Below, piece after piece: positions 45,099-53,780 of a stretch of 64,000 bases of DNA (position 1 is its first letter; every line of letters begins with the position of its first letter). The position numbers were made by a program, and so were the translations under genes. This DNA comes from Peptostreptococcaceae bacterium. GTDB taxonomy: Bacteria > Bacillota > Clostridia > Peptostreptococcales > Peptostreptococcaceae. The notes under the pieces are model-generated. The model made no database searches and was not told the origin of the DNA. It was given only the letters and a program-made list of their open reading frames with translations. The stretch lies in NCBI GenBank assembly GCA_025210335.1, contig JAOARY010000030.1, forward strand, positions 1 to 64,000, written 5' to 3'.

Positions 45099-45740
45099 TT
45101 AATAGCCAAGATGTTCCCCAACTATAATAACTTTGATTCTATCCTTTTCAAATTGACGTTTTATCAAAGTATATTCATTACATATTCTATCACTACTATT
45201 ACATTCCATGCAATACCCAGTTTTTGCACATGGTGTTTTTCTATTTAATCTCTTTGCATTTACAGGAGCACTAATATTTCTATTTCTTTTTATTGCAGAA
45301 TCAAAATCATCAACAATTTTATTAATTCCTGCTATTACAATTACATTATCTGGTCCATAAAGCATTGCTGCCACTCTATTACCTCTACCATCTACATTAT
45401 AAAGTTCCCCATCTAAAGTAATTGCTTGAGTACTAGTAAAATAGTAATCAACAGAAAAACTTTTTCTATATATCTCTTTTATATCTTCTTTACTAAGTCC
45501 TTCTTCATATCTATTATAAAATTTAACTTCTTTATTTTTTAAATAATCAATAACTCCTGTTTCAAATAAAGTTACAGAACCACCAACACTAACAGAAGAA
45601 TTATCTTTTACTAACTCATCTAACTTATTGATAAGCTCTTCTTTATTATTAACATAAAAACCTTGCATATTATTTTTTTCGAGATTGGATATAATCTCAT
45701 TTACCTTAGTTTTGTAAAGCCATTTCATATTTTGATCCAT
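45099..45740 (-). CDS. LUD domain protein (YkgG/LutC-like)
   Basis: 213 residues, cytoplasmic. The LUD fold is shown by SVSVGGSVTLFETGVIDYL, DYYFTSTQAITLDGELYNVD and GRGNRVAAMLYGPDNVIVIAG. A Cys cluster near the C-terminus (CAKTGYCMECNSSDRICNEY) is typical of the stand-alone LUD proteins of Clostridia and may bind a metal or iron-sulfur centre. Related LutC acts in lactate oxidation, but no lutA or lutB is nearby, so the substrate is unknown. GGAGG lies six bases before the ATG at 45740; the frame to 45791 is longer. It follows metG after 79 bases without a clear terminator and could be read from it. Confidence 0.88.
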   Translation of the reverse strand: MDQNMKWLYKTKVNEIISNLEKNNMQGFYVNNKEELINKLDELVKDNSSVSVGGSVTLFETGVIDYLKNKEVKFYNRYEEGLSKEDIKEIYRKSFSVDYYFTSTQAITLDGELYNVDGRGNRVAAMLYGPDNVIVIAGINKIVDDFDSAIKRNRNISAPVNAKRLNRKTPCAKTGYCMECNSSDRICNEYTLIKRQFEKDRIKVIIVGEHLGY

Positions 45741-45819
45741 AATATCCCTCCAGATAATAAATCTATTAAAATATTTATTTATACAATTCAAATTAGGACG
45801 GTTTTAATAGATATTTAGC

Positions 45820-47772
45820 TTAACCTACAGTACATCCATCTTCAATATCTGTTACAAAAGGTAATTCTAATTTAGAATCATCACTTCTAAATGCAGCTAA
45901 AATCATACCTTCTGATAATTCACCTCTTAATTTAACAGGCTTTAAATTACAAACAACTATTACTTTTTTTCCTTCAAGTTCCTTAGGATCATAGAATTTA
46001 GATATTCCTGAAACTATTTGTCTTTCTTCATTACCCACTTTGATTTTAAATACAAGTAATTTATCAGCTTTAGGATGCTTTTTACCCTCTAATACCTTAC
46101 CTACTCTAAATTCTAATTTAGCAAAATCATCAATAGTTACTTGCTCTTTATGAACTATTTCTTCTTTATACTCACCATTATCTTCTTCCTTTGGTGCAAA
46201 TAATTCTTCTAAGAATTCTATTTCTTTTTCTATATCTAATCTATTAAATAAATTTTGTCCTTTTTCTATTATAGTTCCTTCTTTTAACAGACCAAATTCC
46301 TTAGTCGAATCAAAAGTTAAAAGATCTTTGTCATCTGTAATTCCAAGATGTCCAAATATTTTATTAGCAGTTTCATTCATAATAGGACTTATTAAAACAG
46401 CTGCAATTCTAATTGATTCACATAAATTATATAAAACAGTGTCTAATTCATCTTTTTTGCTTTCATCCTTTATAAGTAACCAAGGTGTTGTTTCATCTAT
46501 ATATTTATTACATCTTCTTATAAGTTTCCATATGCTTTCTAATGCATTAGAAAAATCAAGTTCATTCATGTAATTTTCAACATCTTTATGAGTATTTAAA
46601 GCTACTTCTTTTAGTTCATCATGGAATGATCCACTAACCTTATTAGCAGGTAAATTTTTATCATTATATTTTTCAACCATTTTAGCAGTTCTACTAACTA
46701 AATTTCCCAAATCATTTGCAAGATCTGAATTAAGTCTTGTTAAGAAATTCTTATTAGTATAATTACCATCTTGACCAAAAGTAAATTCTCTAAGTAAGAA
46801 ATACTTAAGTGAATCTATTCCGTATCTTTCAATTAAAGGTTCTGGATAAACTACATTACCTTTAGATTTTGACATTTTATCTTCTGAGAATAGTATCCAT
46901 CCATGTCCAAATACTTTTTTAGGTAATGGTAAATCAAGTGCCATTAAAAGTGCTGGCCATATAATAGAGTGGAATCTCATTATCTCTTTACCAACTATAT
47001 GAACATCTGCTGGCCAATATTTATTGAAATTAGACTCATCGTCAGTTAAATAGCCTAAAGAAGTTATATAGTTAGAAAGTGCATCTATCCAAACATATAT
47101 AACATGTTTTGGATCAAAAGGAACTTTAATTCCCCAATCAAAACTAGTTCTTGAAACACATAAATCTTGTAAATCATCATTTAAGAAATTATTAAGCATT
47201 TCATTCATTCTTGATTTTGGATAACAAATATCACTATGTTCTTCATAGTATTTTATAAGTCTATCCTTGTATTTTGATAGCTTAAAGAAATAAGCTTCTT
47301 CTTTTGCCTTAGTTACTTTTCTAGAACAATCTGGACAAAGTTCTCCTTCTTTTAATTGAGTTTCTGTCCAAAATGATTCACAAGGTGTACAATACCAACC
47401 CTCATATTCACTTTTATAAATATCACCTTGATCAAAAAGAGTTTTAAATATTTTTTGTACTACATCCTTGTGTCTACTTTGTGTTGTTCTTATAAAATCA
47501 TCATATGATATGTCCATAGTTTTCCATAAATCTTTAATATCCGCAATCATACCATCTAAATATTCTATTTCAGACAAACCCTTATCATTTGCAACAGTTT
47601 GAATCTTTTGGCCATGTTCATCTGTTCCAGTTAAGAATCTTACATCATATCCTGTAAATCTTTTAAATCTTGCTATTGCATCCGCAGCAACAGTTGTATA
47701 AGTATGTCCAATATGAAGTCTTCCACTTGGATAATAAATCGGTGTTGTTACATAAAAAGTCTTTTTACTCAT
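45820..47772 (-). CDS. metG: Methionyl-tRNA synthetase
   Basis: 650 residues. Class I aminoacyl-tRNA synthetase: signature GRLHIGHTYTTVAADA (HIGH), zinc knuckle CTPCESFWTETQ with CPDC, the KMSKSKG loop, the anticodon-binding helical domain (about 390-530) and a C-terminal tRNA-binding/dimer domain (about 545-650, DFAKLEFRVGKVLEGKKHP). AAGGAG lies seven bases before the ATG at 47772; the longer frame to 47868 is a reading through the T-box leader. Expression is set by the T-box upstream, which senses uncharged tRNA-Met. In Bacillus metG also follows abrB. Confidence 0.97.
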   Translation of the reverse strand: MSKKTFYVTTPIYYPSGRLHIGHTYTTVAADAIARFKRFTGYDVRFLTGTDEHGQKIQTVANDKGLSEIEYLDGMIADIKDLWKTMDISYDDFIRTTQSRHKDVVQKIFKTLFDQGDIYKSEYEGWYCTPCESFWTETQLKEGELCPDCSRKVTKAKEEAYFFKLSKYKDRLIKYYEEHSDICYPKSRMNEMLNNFLNDDLQDLCVSRTSFDWGIKVPFDPKHVIYVWIDALSNYITSLGYLTDDESNFNKYWPADVHIVGKEIMRFHSIIWPALLMALDLPLPKKVFGHGWILFSEDKMSKSKGNVVYPEPLIERYGIDSLKYFLLREFTFGQDGNYTNKNFLTRLNSDLANDLGNLVSRTAKMVEKYNDKNLPANKVSGSFHDELKEVALNTHKDVENYMNELDFSNALESIWKLIRRCNKYIDETTPWLLIKDESKKDELDTVLYNLCESIRIAAVLISPIMNETANKIFGHLGITDDKDLLTFDSTKEFGLLKEGTIIEKGQNLFNRLDIEKEIEFLEELFAPKEEDNGEYKEEIVHKEQVTIDDFAKLEFRVGKVLEGKKHPKADKLLVFKIKVGNEERQIVSGISKFYDPKELEGKKVIVVCNLKPVKLRGELSEGMILAAFRSDDSKLELPFVTDIEDGCTVG

Positions 47773-47800
47773 ACTATCTCTCCTTAATAATTTATAAAAT

Positions 47801-48045
47801 AAAAAAAACCCCGCTCCCAAAAGGGACGAAGCTTCGTGGTACCACCCTAGTTTAATAAAATAAATCATATGATTTTATTTTATCCTCTAAAGAATTTAAC
47901 GGTTCTTAATCGTTTTAGTCTAAATATATAAAATCTCGACTAAAAAAGCTCCAAAGCCATATTCAACAAGTCACCTTATGAGGCTTTCACCTATCCCTCA
48001 CTCTCTAAAAAGTCACCTTATCTACTCACTTCTTCATAGCAAAAT
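47801..48045 (-). promoter_or_regulatory. T-box riboswitch of metG
   Basis: On the minus strand the conserved antiterminator bulge AGGGTGGTACCACG (47835-47848) is followed by a terminator stem (CTTCGTCCC, TTTT, GGGAGCGGGG) and eight T (47801-47808). Stem I upstream contains GGTGAAAGCCTC and GAATATGGC; the ATG at 47958-47960 there is in the specifier position and codes Met, in agreement with the gene controlled. Uncharged tRNA-Met should favour the antiterminator and turn metG on. Confidence 0.93.
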
Positions 48046-48064
48046 AATAATTTAATTTAATTGG

Positions 48065-48093
48065 ATGATATATTATTCCTCATAAATTGTCAA
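48065..48093 (-). promoter_or_regulatory. Promoter of the metG T-box transcript
   Basis: TTGACA (48088-48093) and TATCAT (48065-48070) on the minus strand, spacer exactly 17. Transcription would start near 48058, just before Stem I of the T-box. Confidence 0.75.
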
Positions 48094-48246
48094 TACCCAA
48101 ATAAAAATTAGCTAATCACATCTTCCTATAGCAATTGATTAATATTTACTATTATAAAACTTTATTTTTTTTGATAGAATCATAAGTATATGGGAATTAT
48201 TATATACTAAGAGTTAATCTTTTTACTACAAGGGAGAGGTATTTAT

Positions 48247-48885
48247 ATGTCTTATATGATAATCTGTGATTTTGACGGTACAATAACAAAAGAAGATAGT
48301 TGTGATTATATTGGTAAAGAAATTCTTAAAGACAAGTATAACGAATTTTTAGATCTGTATAATAACAAAGAAATCGACGCAAAAACACTGACACAAAAAA
48401 TCTTTGAAAAAATGAATGTAAGTAAAGAAGAATATATATCTATACTAAAAAATATAGATATAGATCCTTACTTTAAAAACTTTGTTGAATTTGTAAGGCA
48501 AAAAGCTTTTGAATTTTACATATTAAGCGATGGCTTTGACTTAAATATTGAGACTATACTGCATAATAACAATATTGATGGTCTTCATATATTTGCAAAT
48601 CAAATAGAATTTGAAGGCAAAAATATTAAAGCTGATTTTCCTAATTATAATTATACTTGCGAAAATTGCGGTAATTGTAAGGCAGGACTTATAGACATTT
48701 TAAACGAAGAAAACAAAAAAATAATATATATAGGAGATTCCACATCAGATTTTTGTGCAAGCAAAAAAGGCAGTATTATATTTGCTAAAGATAGACTTGC
48801 TCATAAATTAGATGAGGAGCATACAAAATATATAAAATATCAGAATTTTGATGACATAATAAAATATCTAAAAAATAATATTTAA
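48247..48885 (+). CDS. HAD-superfamily phosphatase, MtnX-like
   Basis: 212 residues, cytoplasmic. HAD motif I ICDFDGTITKEDS (nucleophile Asp), motif II FYILSDGFDLNIE, and motif IV IIYIGDSTSDFCAS. The cap region carries the pair of Cys spaced CENCGNCK that is common in the MtnX/PSPase-like group. MtnX dephosphorylates an intermediate of methionine salvage; no other salvage gene is near, so the substrate is open and phosphoserine-like or sugar phosphates are possible. GGGAGAGG precedes the ATG. A hairpin terminator follows, separating it from pncB. Confidence 0.8.
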   Translation: MSYMIICDFDGTITKEDSCDYIGKEILKDKYNEFLDLYNNKEIDAKTLTQKIFEKMNVSKEEYISILKNIDIDPYFKNFVEFVRQKAFEFYILSDGFDLNIETILHNNNIDGLHIFANQIEFEGKNIKADFPNYNYTCENCGNCKAGLIDILNEENKKIIYIGDSTSDFCASKKGSIIFAKDRLAHKLDEEHTKYIKYQNFDDIIKYLKNNI

Positions 48886-48910
48886 AAATTGAAGATTTAA
48901 TAAAACTTTG

Positions 48911-48955
48911 CCTATAGAGCATAATTAAAAATTATACTTTATAGGTTTTTTTTAT
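48911..48955 (+). terminator. Terminator of the HAD phosphatase gene
   Basis: CCTATA (48911-48916) pairs with TATAGG (48940-48945), with ATAATT/AATTAT pairing inside, followed by a long T run. Confidence 0.7.
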
Positions 48956-49034
48956 TTTTTATATTATATCTTCCATCTTTTTTAATTTTATAAATATCTT
49001 AATATTAAGAAAAATAAATATATTTTAAAAATAG

Positions 49035-49063
49035 TTGTTATACCTAATATTTATTGATAGAAT
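49035..49063 (+). promoter_or_regulatory. Candidate promoter of pncB
   Basis: TTGTTA (49035-49040) and TAGAAT (49058-49063) with a 17-base spacer and TGA before the -10. A perfect 14-bp palindrome, TCTTAATATTAAGA (48997-49010), lies 24 bases upstream of the -35 and may be an operator. Confidence 0.55.
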
Positions 49064-49106
49064 TTATATGTTAAATAAAAATATAAACCAAAAGAGGAAG
49101 GTAGAT

Positions 49107-50537
49107 ATGAAAAATCTAACATTATTAACCGATCTTTATCAAATCACTATGATGAATGGTTATTTTAAAAATAACATACATAATGATATAGTAGTTTTTG
49201 ATATGTTTTTTAGAAAAAATCCTTGCAGTGGTGGCTACACTATAATTGCAGGTATAGAACAACTAGTAGAATACATAAATACTATAGAATTTACAAAAGA
49301 TGATTTAGATTATCTAACAAGCTTAAATTTATTTGAAGATGATTTTATACATCTTTTAAAAGATTTTAAATTTACAGGAGATATCTATGCTGTTGAAGAA
49401 GGTAGTGTTATGTTTCCAAATGAACCAATAATAAGAGTTAAGGCTCCTTTATATCAAGCTCAACTTATAGAGACTGCTTTACTTAATATAATAAATTTCC
49501 AATCACTTATTGCAACAAAAGCCTCTAGAGTCTGTTATTCAGCAAAAGGTGATCCTGTTTTAGAATTTGGTCTAAGAAGAGCTCAAGGACCAGATGCCGG
49601 CACTTATGGAGCTAGAGCAGCAGTAATAGGTGGATGTAATGCTACAGCTAATGTCATGGCAGGAAAACTTTTTAATATTCCTGTTATAGGTACACATGCT
49701 CATAGTTGGATTCAAAAATTCGAAAGTGAATTAGAAGCATTTAGAGCTTATGCAAAAGTATATCCAAATAATGCATTATTATTAGTAGATACTTATGATA
49801 CATTAAATAGCGGTCTTAAAAATGCCATTATAGTATTTAATGAATTAAAAGAAAAAGGATATAAACCAGCAGGAATAAGAATTGATTCTGGAGATTTAGA
49901 ATATTTATCTAAAAAAGCTAGAAAAATCTTAGATGAAAATGGATTTGAAGATGCAAAAATTGTCGTATCAAATGATTTAGATGAATATAAAATTATGCAA
50001 TTAAAAAATGCACATGCAAAAATAGATTCTTGGGGTGTTGGCACACATCTTATAACATCAAAAGACTGTCCTTCATTAGGAGGCGTTTATAAATTAAGTG
50101 GTGCATATGAAAATAATAAATTTATTCCTAAAATAAAAATATCAGAAACACCAGAAAAAATAAATAATCCAGGACTTAAAAAAGTTTTTAGAATTTATAA
50201 TAAAAATAATAAAGCTGAAGCTGATTTAATAGCTCTTGATGAAGAAATTATCGATATTAATAAAGATTTAGTTATTTTCCATCCTGTACACACTTGGAAA
50301 AAGAAAACTTTCAAAGAGTACAGAGTAAAAGAATTATTACAGCCTTTATTCATAAACGGGGAATCTAAGCATATCAAAAAAGATATATTAGAAATTCAAG
50401 AACATACAAAAAGAGAATTAAAAACACTTTGGCCTCAATATAAAAGACTTACTTCAGCAGAAGTTTATAAAGTCGATTTATCCAAGGAATTGTGGCAGTT
50501 AAAAAATAATTTAATAGATAAAGTTAAACCAAGTTAA
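49107..50537 (+). CDS. pncB: Nicotinate phosphoribosyltransferase
   Basis: 476 residues. NAD salvage enzyme that joins nicotinate and PRPP, driven by ATP. Family blocks: LLTDLYQITMMNGYF, DMFFRKNPCSGGYTI, EFGLRRAQGPDAG, catalytic-His region GTHAHSWIQKF, and DTYDTLNSG. The C-terminal part with FHPVHTWKKK and LWPQYKRL belongs to the Firmicutes type. AGAGGAAGG decides the ATG at 49107 over the frame opening at 49035. It lies between the HAD gene and abrB and has its own promoter and terminator. No NiaR site is recognised. Confidence 0.95.
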   Translation: MKNLTLLTDLYQITMMNGYFKNNIHNDIVVFDMFFRKNPCSGGYTIIAGIEQLVEYINTIEFTKDDLDYLTSLNLFEDDFIHLLKDFKFTGDIYAVEEGSVMFPNEPIIRVKAPLYQAQLIETALLNIINFQSLIATKASRVCYSAKGDPVLEFGLRRAQGPDAGTYGARAAVIGGCNATANVMAGKLFNIPVIGTHAHSWIQKFESELEAFRAYAKVYPNNALLLVDTYDTLNSGLKNAIIVFNELKEKGYKPAGIRIDSGDLEYLSKKARKILDENGFEDAKIVVSNDLDEYKIMQLKNAHAKIDSWGVGTHLITSKDCPSLGGVYKLSGAYENNKFIPKIKISETPEKINNPGLKKVFRIYNKNNKAEADLIALDEEIIDINKDLVIFHPVHTWKKKTFKEYRVKELLQPLFINGESKHIKKDILEIQEHTKRELKTLWPQYKRLTSAEVYKVDLSKELWQLKNNLIDKVKPS

Positions 50538-50571
50538 ACCTAAAACATTAAAAAATTAATATTTAATAGAT

Positions 50572-50626
50572 AAAAATAATAAAAACCTTATAAAAAATAC
50601 TATATTAGGTTTTTATTATTTTTTTC
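50572..50626 (+). terminator. Terminator of pncB
   Basis: A perfect 17-bp stem (50572-50588 with 50607-50623; AAAAACCT core) with an 18-nt loop and T run. Confidence 0.75.
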
Positions 50627-50895
50627 GTATAAATTTATTTTTAAATTATAAATCATATTAAAATATAAATAAATTTAATATAATCTTAATTTTATTTTTT
50701 TTGTGAATTTTCTAACCTGAAATTTTTTAAATTATTTATAATTTTTATTGCGAATCTATTTTTTTTAAGATTTATCTTATTTGGTATAATATTTTATTTT
50801 TCCATCAAAAAAGTTGTATTTTATGTATTTTAAGATGTTTTTTTTGAATCAAAAATAAATTCTAAAAAAAAAATAAATTTTTTTTAAAATAAAGG

Positions 50896-50924
50896 TTGAC
50901 TTTTATTGACAATGTTGCTATTAT
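50896..50924 (+). promoter_or_regulatory. Candidate abrB promoter P1
   Basis: TTGACT (50896-50901) and TATTAT (50919-50924) with a spacer of 17. The 430-base gap between pncB and abrB otherwise shows only P2, the Spo0A box and AT-rich DNA. Confidence 0.6.
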
Positions 50925-50940
50925 TTAATTAAGAAAAAAA

Positions 50941-50947
50941 TGTCGAA
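50941..50947 (+). promoter_or_regulatory. Spo0A box in the abrB control region
   Basis: TGTCGAA is an exact match to the Spo0A recognition sequence TGNCGAA. It lies about 10 bases past the expected P1 start and eight bases before the -35 of P2, so bound Spo0A would block both. In Bacillus Spo0A~P represses abrB from such boxes. Confidence 0.65.
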
Positions 50948-50954
50948 ATTTGAT

Positions 50955-50983
50955 TTGTATTTTTTATCAATTAGTACTATAAT
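50955..50983 (+). promoter_or_regulatory. Candidate abrB promoter P2
   Basis: TTGTAT (50955-50960) and a perfect TATAAT (50978-50983) with a 17-base spacer, about 75 bases before the abrB start. Confidence 0.6.
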
Positions 50984-51056
50984 ATTAATGTGAAGTTTTT
51001 TAATGTAATAACATTATGAATTTAAATTTTTAAGAATAATTTAGGAGGTAATTAAT

Positions 51057-51302
51057 TTGAAATCTACAGGTATAGTAAGAAAAGTTGATGAACTAGGAAG
51101 AGTTGTAATACCAATAGAGTTAAGAAGAACTCTTACAATTGCTGAAAAGGACGCTTTAGAAATATATGTTGATGGTGAATCAATAATATTAAAGAAATAT
51201 GAGCCAGCTTGTATATTCTGCGGAAACGCTAAAGACATCCACAACTACCAAGGAAAGAACATCTGTCCAGAATGTAGTAAAAAAATAGGAAAACTTAAAT
51301 AA
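51057..51302 (+). CDS. abrB: Transition-state regulator AbrB with C-terminal zinc finger
   Basis: 81 residues. The N-terminal swapped-hairpin DNA-binding domain MKSTGIVRKVDELGRVVIPI is nearly identical to Bacillus AbrB. The C-terminal half differs: four Cys as Cys52/Cys55 (CIFCGNAK) and Cys70/Cys73 (CPEC) look like a zinc finger, as in several clostridial AbrB paralogues. The start is TTG at 51057, eight bases after AGGAGG. AbrB holds back post-exponential genes until Spo0A~P rises; the Spo0A box upstream fits. A terminator follows and rsmI converges. Confidence 0.94.
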   Translation: MKSTGIVRKVDELGRVVIPIELRRTLTIAEKDALEIYVDGESIILKKYEPACIFCGNAKDIHNYQGKNICPECSKKIGKLK

Positions 51303-51330
51303 TAAAAATAGAAAAACTCAATTTAAATAT

Positions 51331-51357
51331 AAAAAGAAACCTTAAAGGTTTCTTTTT
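51331..51357. terminator. Terminator between abrB and rsmI
   Basis: A perfect 12-bp stem (51331-51342 with 51346-51357; GAAACCT core) with a 3-nt loop and T run. The A/T flanks would allow use on both strands. Confidence 0.85.
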
Positions 51358-51426
51358 TATTTAAAAATTTATTTGGATTATAATATTTGCAGTTATTTCA
51401 ATAAAATTTATAATAATATTTAAATT

Positions 51427-52263
51427 TTATATATCTATCGACTCTTTATATACTTCGCTCTTTTTTATATTTCTTCTTTTTGATACTGCTTTTATCGCAT
51501 CCTTCTTAGAAAGACCCTCATCCATTTTTAAGATAATTTCCTCTTTTATAGTATATTTGTCTATAAGTTCATCATCTTCTTCATTCTTAGACTCATTAGA
51601 ACCTTCTATCATCAAAACAAATTCCCCTTTTATACTTTCTTTGTTTTGCATCAATAAAAGAAGCTCATCTATATCTCCTCTTATATATTCTTCATATTTT
51701 TTAGTAAGTTCTCTAGCAATACAAGCTTTTCTATTTCCTAATATATCTAATATTAGACTTAATGTTTCCTTAATTCTATGAGGGGATTCATAGAATATAA
51801 CTGTGCCTTTTTGATATTTTAACTCTTCTAATTCTTTTTTCTTTTCTTTCTTACCTCTTGATAAAAAACCTCTAAAATAAAAATTAGTAGTATCCAAACC
51901 AGATCCAACAAGAGCAGTTATAAATGCCACTGGCCCTGGCAAAACTTCAAATTCTACATTTTCCTTTATACAAAGCTTTACTAAATCCTCTCCTGGATCA
52001 GATATACCTGGCATTCCTGCATCAGATACCAATGCACATTTTTCACCAGATTTAATTCTTTCAATTATTTGAACACCTTTTTTGTCTTTATTATGCTCAT
52101 AATAGCTTGTTAAACCCTTTTTAATCTCCAGATGATTTAGCAAACTAAGAGTTCTTCTTGTATCCTCTGCTGCAACAAAATCAACCTCTTTTAATACATT
52201 TATCGTTCTTAATGTTATATCTTCTAAATTCCCTATAGGTGTTGGACATATATATAATTTCAA
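51427..52263 (-). CDS. rsmI: 16S rRNA C1402 2'-O-methyltransferase RsmI
   Basis: 278 residues. Tetrapyrrole-methylase fold: CPTPIGNLEDITLR, AAEDTRRTLSLLNH, SDAGMPGISDPGEDL and EVLPGPVAFITALVGSG. It modifies the ribosomal P site together with RsmH. The C-terminal extension (about 225-278) contains a helix-turn-helix-like segment, common in the family. The start is a TTG that directly follows the trmN6 stop, with GGAG upstream, so the two are one unit. In Bacillus yabB, yazA and yabC are in this order before abrB; yazA is absent. Confidence 0.95.
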   Translation of the reverse strand: MKLYICPTPIGNLEDITLRTINVLKEVDFVAAEDTRRTLSLLNHLEIKKGLTSYYEHNKDKKGVQIIERIKSGEKCALVSDAGMPGISDPGEDLVKLCIKENVEFEVLPGPVAFITALVGSGLDTTNFYFRGFLSRGKKEKKKELEELKYQKGTVIFYESPHRIKETLSLILDILGNRKACIARELTKKYEEYIRGDIDELLLLMQNKESIKGEFVLMIEGSNESKNEEDDELIDKYTIKEEIILKMDEGLSKKDAIKAVSKRRNIKKSEVYKESIDI

Positions 52264-53010
52264 TTAAATCACTCCGATTTTTTCGCTTGAATAAATTTTA
52301 TTTATCTGCTGTGTATAAGTATTATCTTCATTGTACACATATAATGGATCTTCCATTTTTAATTCGGGCTTAGCATCCTTTGTAAATTGAATCAATAAAA
52401 GATTTGGTGCTTTATCTTTTTTAGGATGTACAAATCTGATTCTCTTTGGTTCTAAATTATATTTTCTACCCAAAATTATTATATCAGCAAGTCTTATAAC
52501 TCTATTTATCATAAAAAACTTACCATTATATTTTAAAAGTCTTGATGCACTTTTCATAACATCTTCTAAATTACATTTTATTTCATGTCTAGATATAGCT
52601 TTTTTATCATTTTCATTTATTAAACCGTTTTTATGCATATATGGTGGATTAGATGTTACAACATCATATTTATGGACACCTAAAACTTTATCAATATTTA
52701 CTAAATCTTGATTTAATATCTCCACTTTATCTTCCATATTATTTAGAATAACTGATCTTTTAGCCATACTTGCAACTTCTTCTTGTATCTCTATTCCTAT
52801 TACTTTTTTAGCATTACTCTTTCCAGCCATAAGTATTGGTATAATTCCTGTTCCAGTTCCTAAGTCTACAGCTGTTTGACCTTTTTTTATTCTAGCAAAA
52901 TTAGATAGAAGTACAGCATCTATCCCAAAACAAAAACCATCTTTATTTTGTATGATCTTTAAATCATTTATCTGTAAATCATCTATTTGTTCATTCTTTT
53001 TTAATTCCAT
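52264..53010 (-). CDS. trmN6: tRNA1(Val) A37 N6-methyltransferase TrmN6 (YabB)
   Basis: 248 residues. SAM-dependent N6-adenine methyltransferase: motif I AVDLGTGTGIIPILMA and catalytic SNPPYMHKNG. The N-terminal part GFCFGIDAVLLSNFA is typical of YabB/YfiC. AAGGAG lies six bases before the ATG at 53010; the frame continues upstream to 53049 without a ribosome site. It overlaps the end of the thioredoxin-like gene by 20 bases and ends directly at the rsmI start. The three genes are therefore one translationally coupled unit. Confidence 0.93.
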   Translation of the reverse strand: MELKKNEQIDDLQINDLKIIQNKDGFCFGIDAVLLSNFARIKKGQTAVDLGTGTGIIPILMAGKSNAKKVIGIEIQEEVASMAKRSVILNNMEDKVEILNQDLVNIDKVLGVHKYDVVTSNPPYMHKNGLINENDKKAISRHEIKCNLEDVMKSASRLLKYNGKFFMINRVIRLADIIILGRKYNLEPKRIRFVHPKKDKAPNLLLIQFTKDAKPELKMEDPLYVYNEDNTYTQQINKIYSSEKIGVI

Positions 53011-53578
53011 TATTATCTCCTTTTTGTATCTTATCAAAAAATTCATCATTTATCCTTCCTAAGAAAGTATATTCTATATTTAAATTTTCATCAAGAAGAT
53101 ATGTTGTAGGTATTTGATAAATATTATAATCAAAACATGCTTTTCCTTTAAGATCAAATAAAACCAAGTGATTTTTTAATATATCTTTTTTTTCTTTCTT
53201 TATATTGTTAAAATCCTGTTTTTCAAGTTCTGTTAAATTTATAAAAACTAAATTAAAATTATTTTTTTCGCAATATTCAATCATTTTTTCGTATTCTTTA
53301 TCTAAATCTTCTTTAAAATTAAAAAATATAAAGAAACTTTTTTTATTTTTAAAACTTTCAAGGTTATATGTTTCATTTTCATAATTTTTCAGTTCAATAT
53401 TTGGGGCCTTTGTTCCTTTTTGCAAATACATAGTTTGACTATCCTCAAGATTTGTATAATATCTGTCTAGTTCAATACTTTTCTTTTGATAAATATAATT
53501 ATCGACAAATTTCACCTTTATAATAATACTCATCGATACAATTATAAAACATATTATAAATAAATTTAATTTTTTCAT
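52991..53578 (-). CDS. Thioredoxin-fold (TlpA/AhpC-like) membrane-anchored protein without active-site cysteines
   Basis: 195 residues. An N-terminal hydrophobic segment (about 4-22) anchors it, with the rest outside. Residues about 55-180 follow the TlpA/ResA pattern: GTKAPNIELKNYENETYNLE, the strand SFFIFFNFK, and the cis-Pro block YQIPTTYLLDEN. Where WCxxC should stand, the sequence reads FFNFKEDLDKEY, with no Cys. Cys elsewhere are one in the signal segment and two not in a redox motif. So it keeps the fold but should not be a thiol oxidoreductase. It overlaps trmN6 by 20 bases. Could be a structural, binding or thiol-independent chaperone protein. Confidence 0.78.
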   Translation of the reverse strand: MKKLNLFIICFIIVSMSIIIKVKFVDNYIYQKKSIELDRYYTNLEDSQTMYLQKGTKAPNIELKNYENETYNLESFKNKKSFFIFFNFKEDLDKEYEKMIEYCEKNNFNLVFINLTELEKQDFNNIKKEKKDILKNHLVLFDLKGKACFDYNIYQIPTTYLLDENLNIEYTFLGRINDEFFDKIQKGDNNGIKKE

Positions 53579-53744
53579 TTAAAATGCCCCCTCCCCTTAA
53601 TATAGCTTAATTATAACATAATTTTCACTATTAATTTTATAGGCTTTTGGACTATATTTTTGTAAAAAAATAAGTATATAGTCTTTATTTTTAAATTTTT
53701 TTTAAATTTTTTTTCTAAAATTCATAATAATTATTGCTATTAAT

Positions 53745-53773
53745 TTGACAAATCGACAAAAAACCAATATAAT
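53745..53773 (+). promoter_or_regulatory. Consensus sigma-A promoter of the NSS transporter operon
   Basis: Perfect TTGACA (53745-53750) and perfect TATAAT (53768-53773) with a 17-base spacer. The transcript would start near 53780, about 367 bases before the transporter start. Confidence 0.85.
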
Positions 53774-53780
53774 TTAATTG

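Noticed and set aside
47773-47868. N-terminal extension of metG.
   Set aside because: It translates the T-box antiterminator and terminator; the ribosome site supports the start at 47772.
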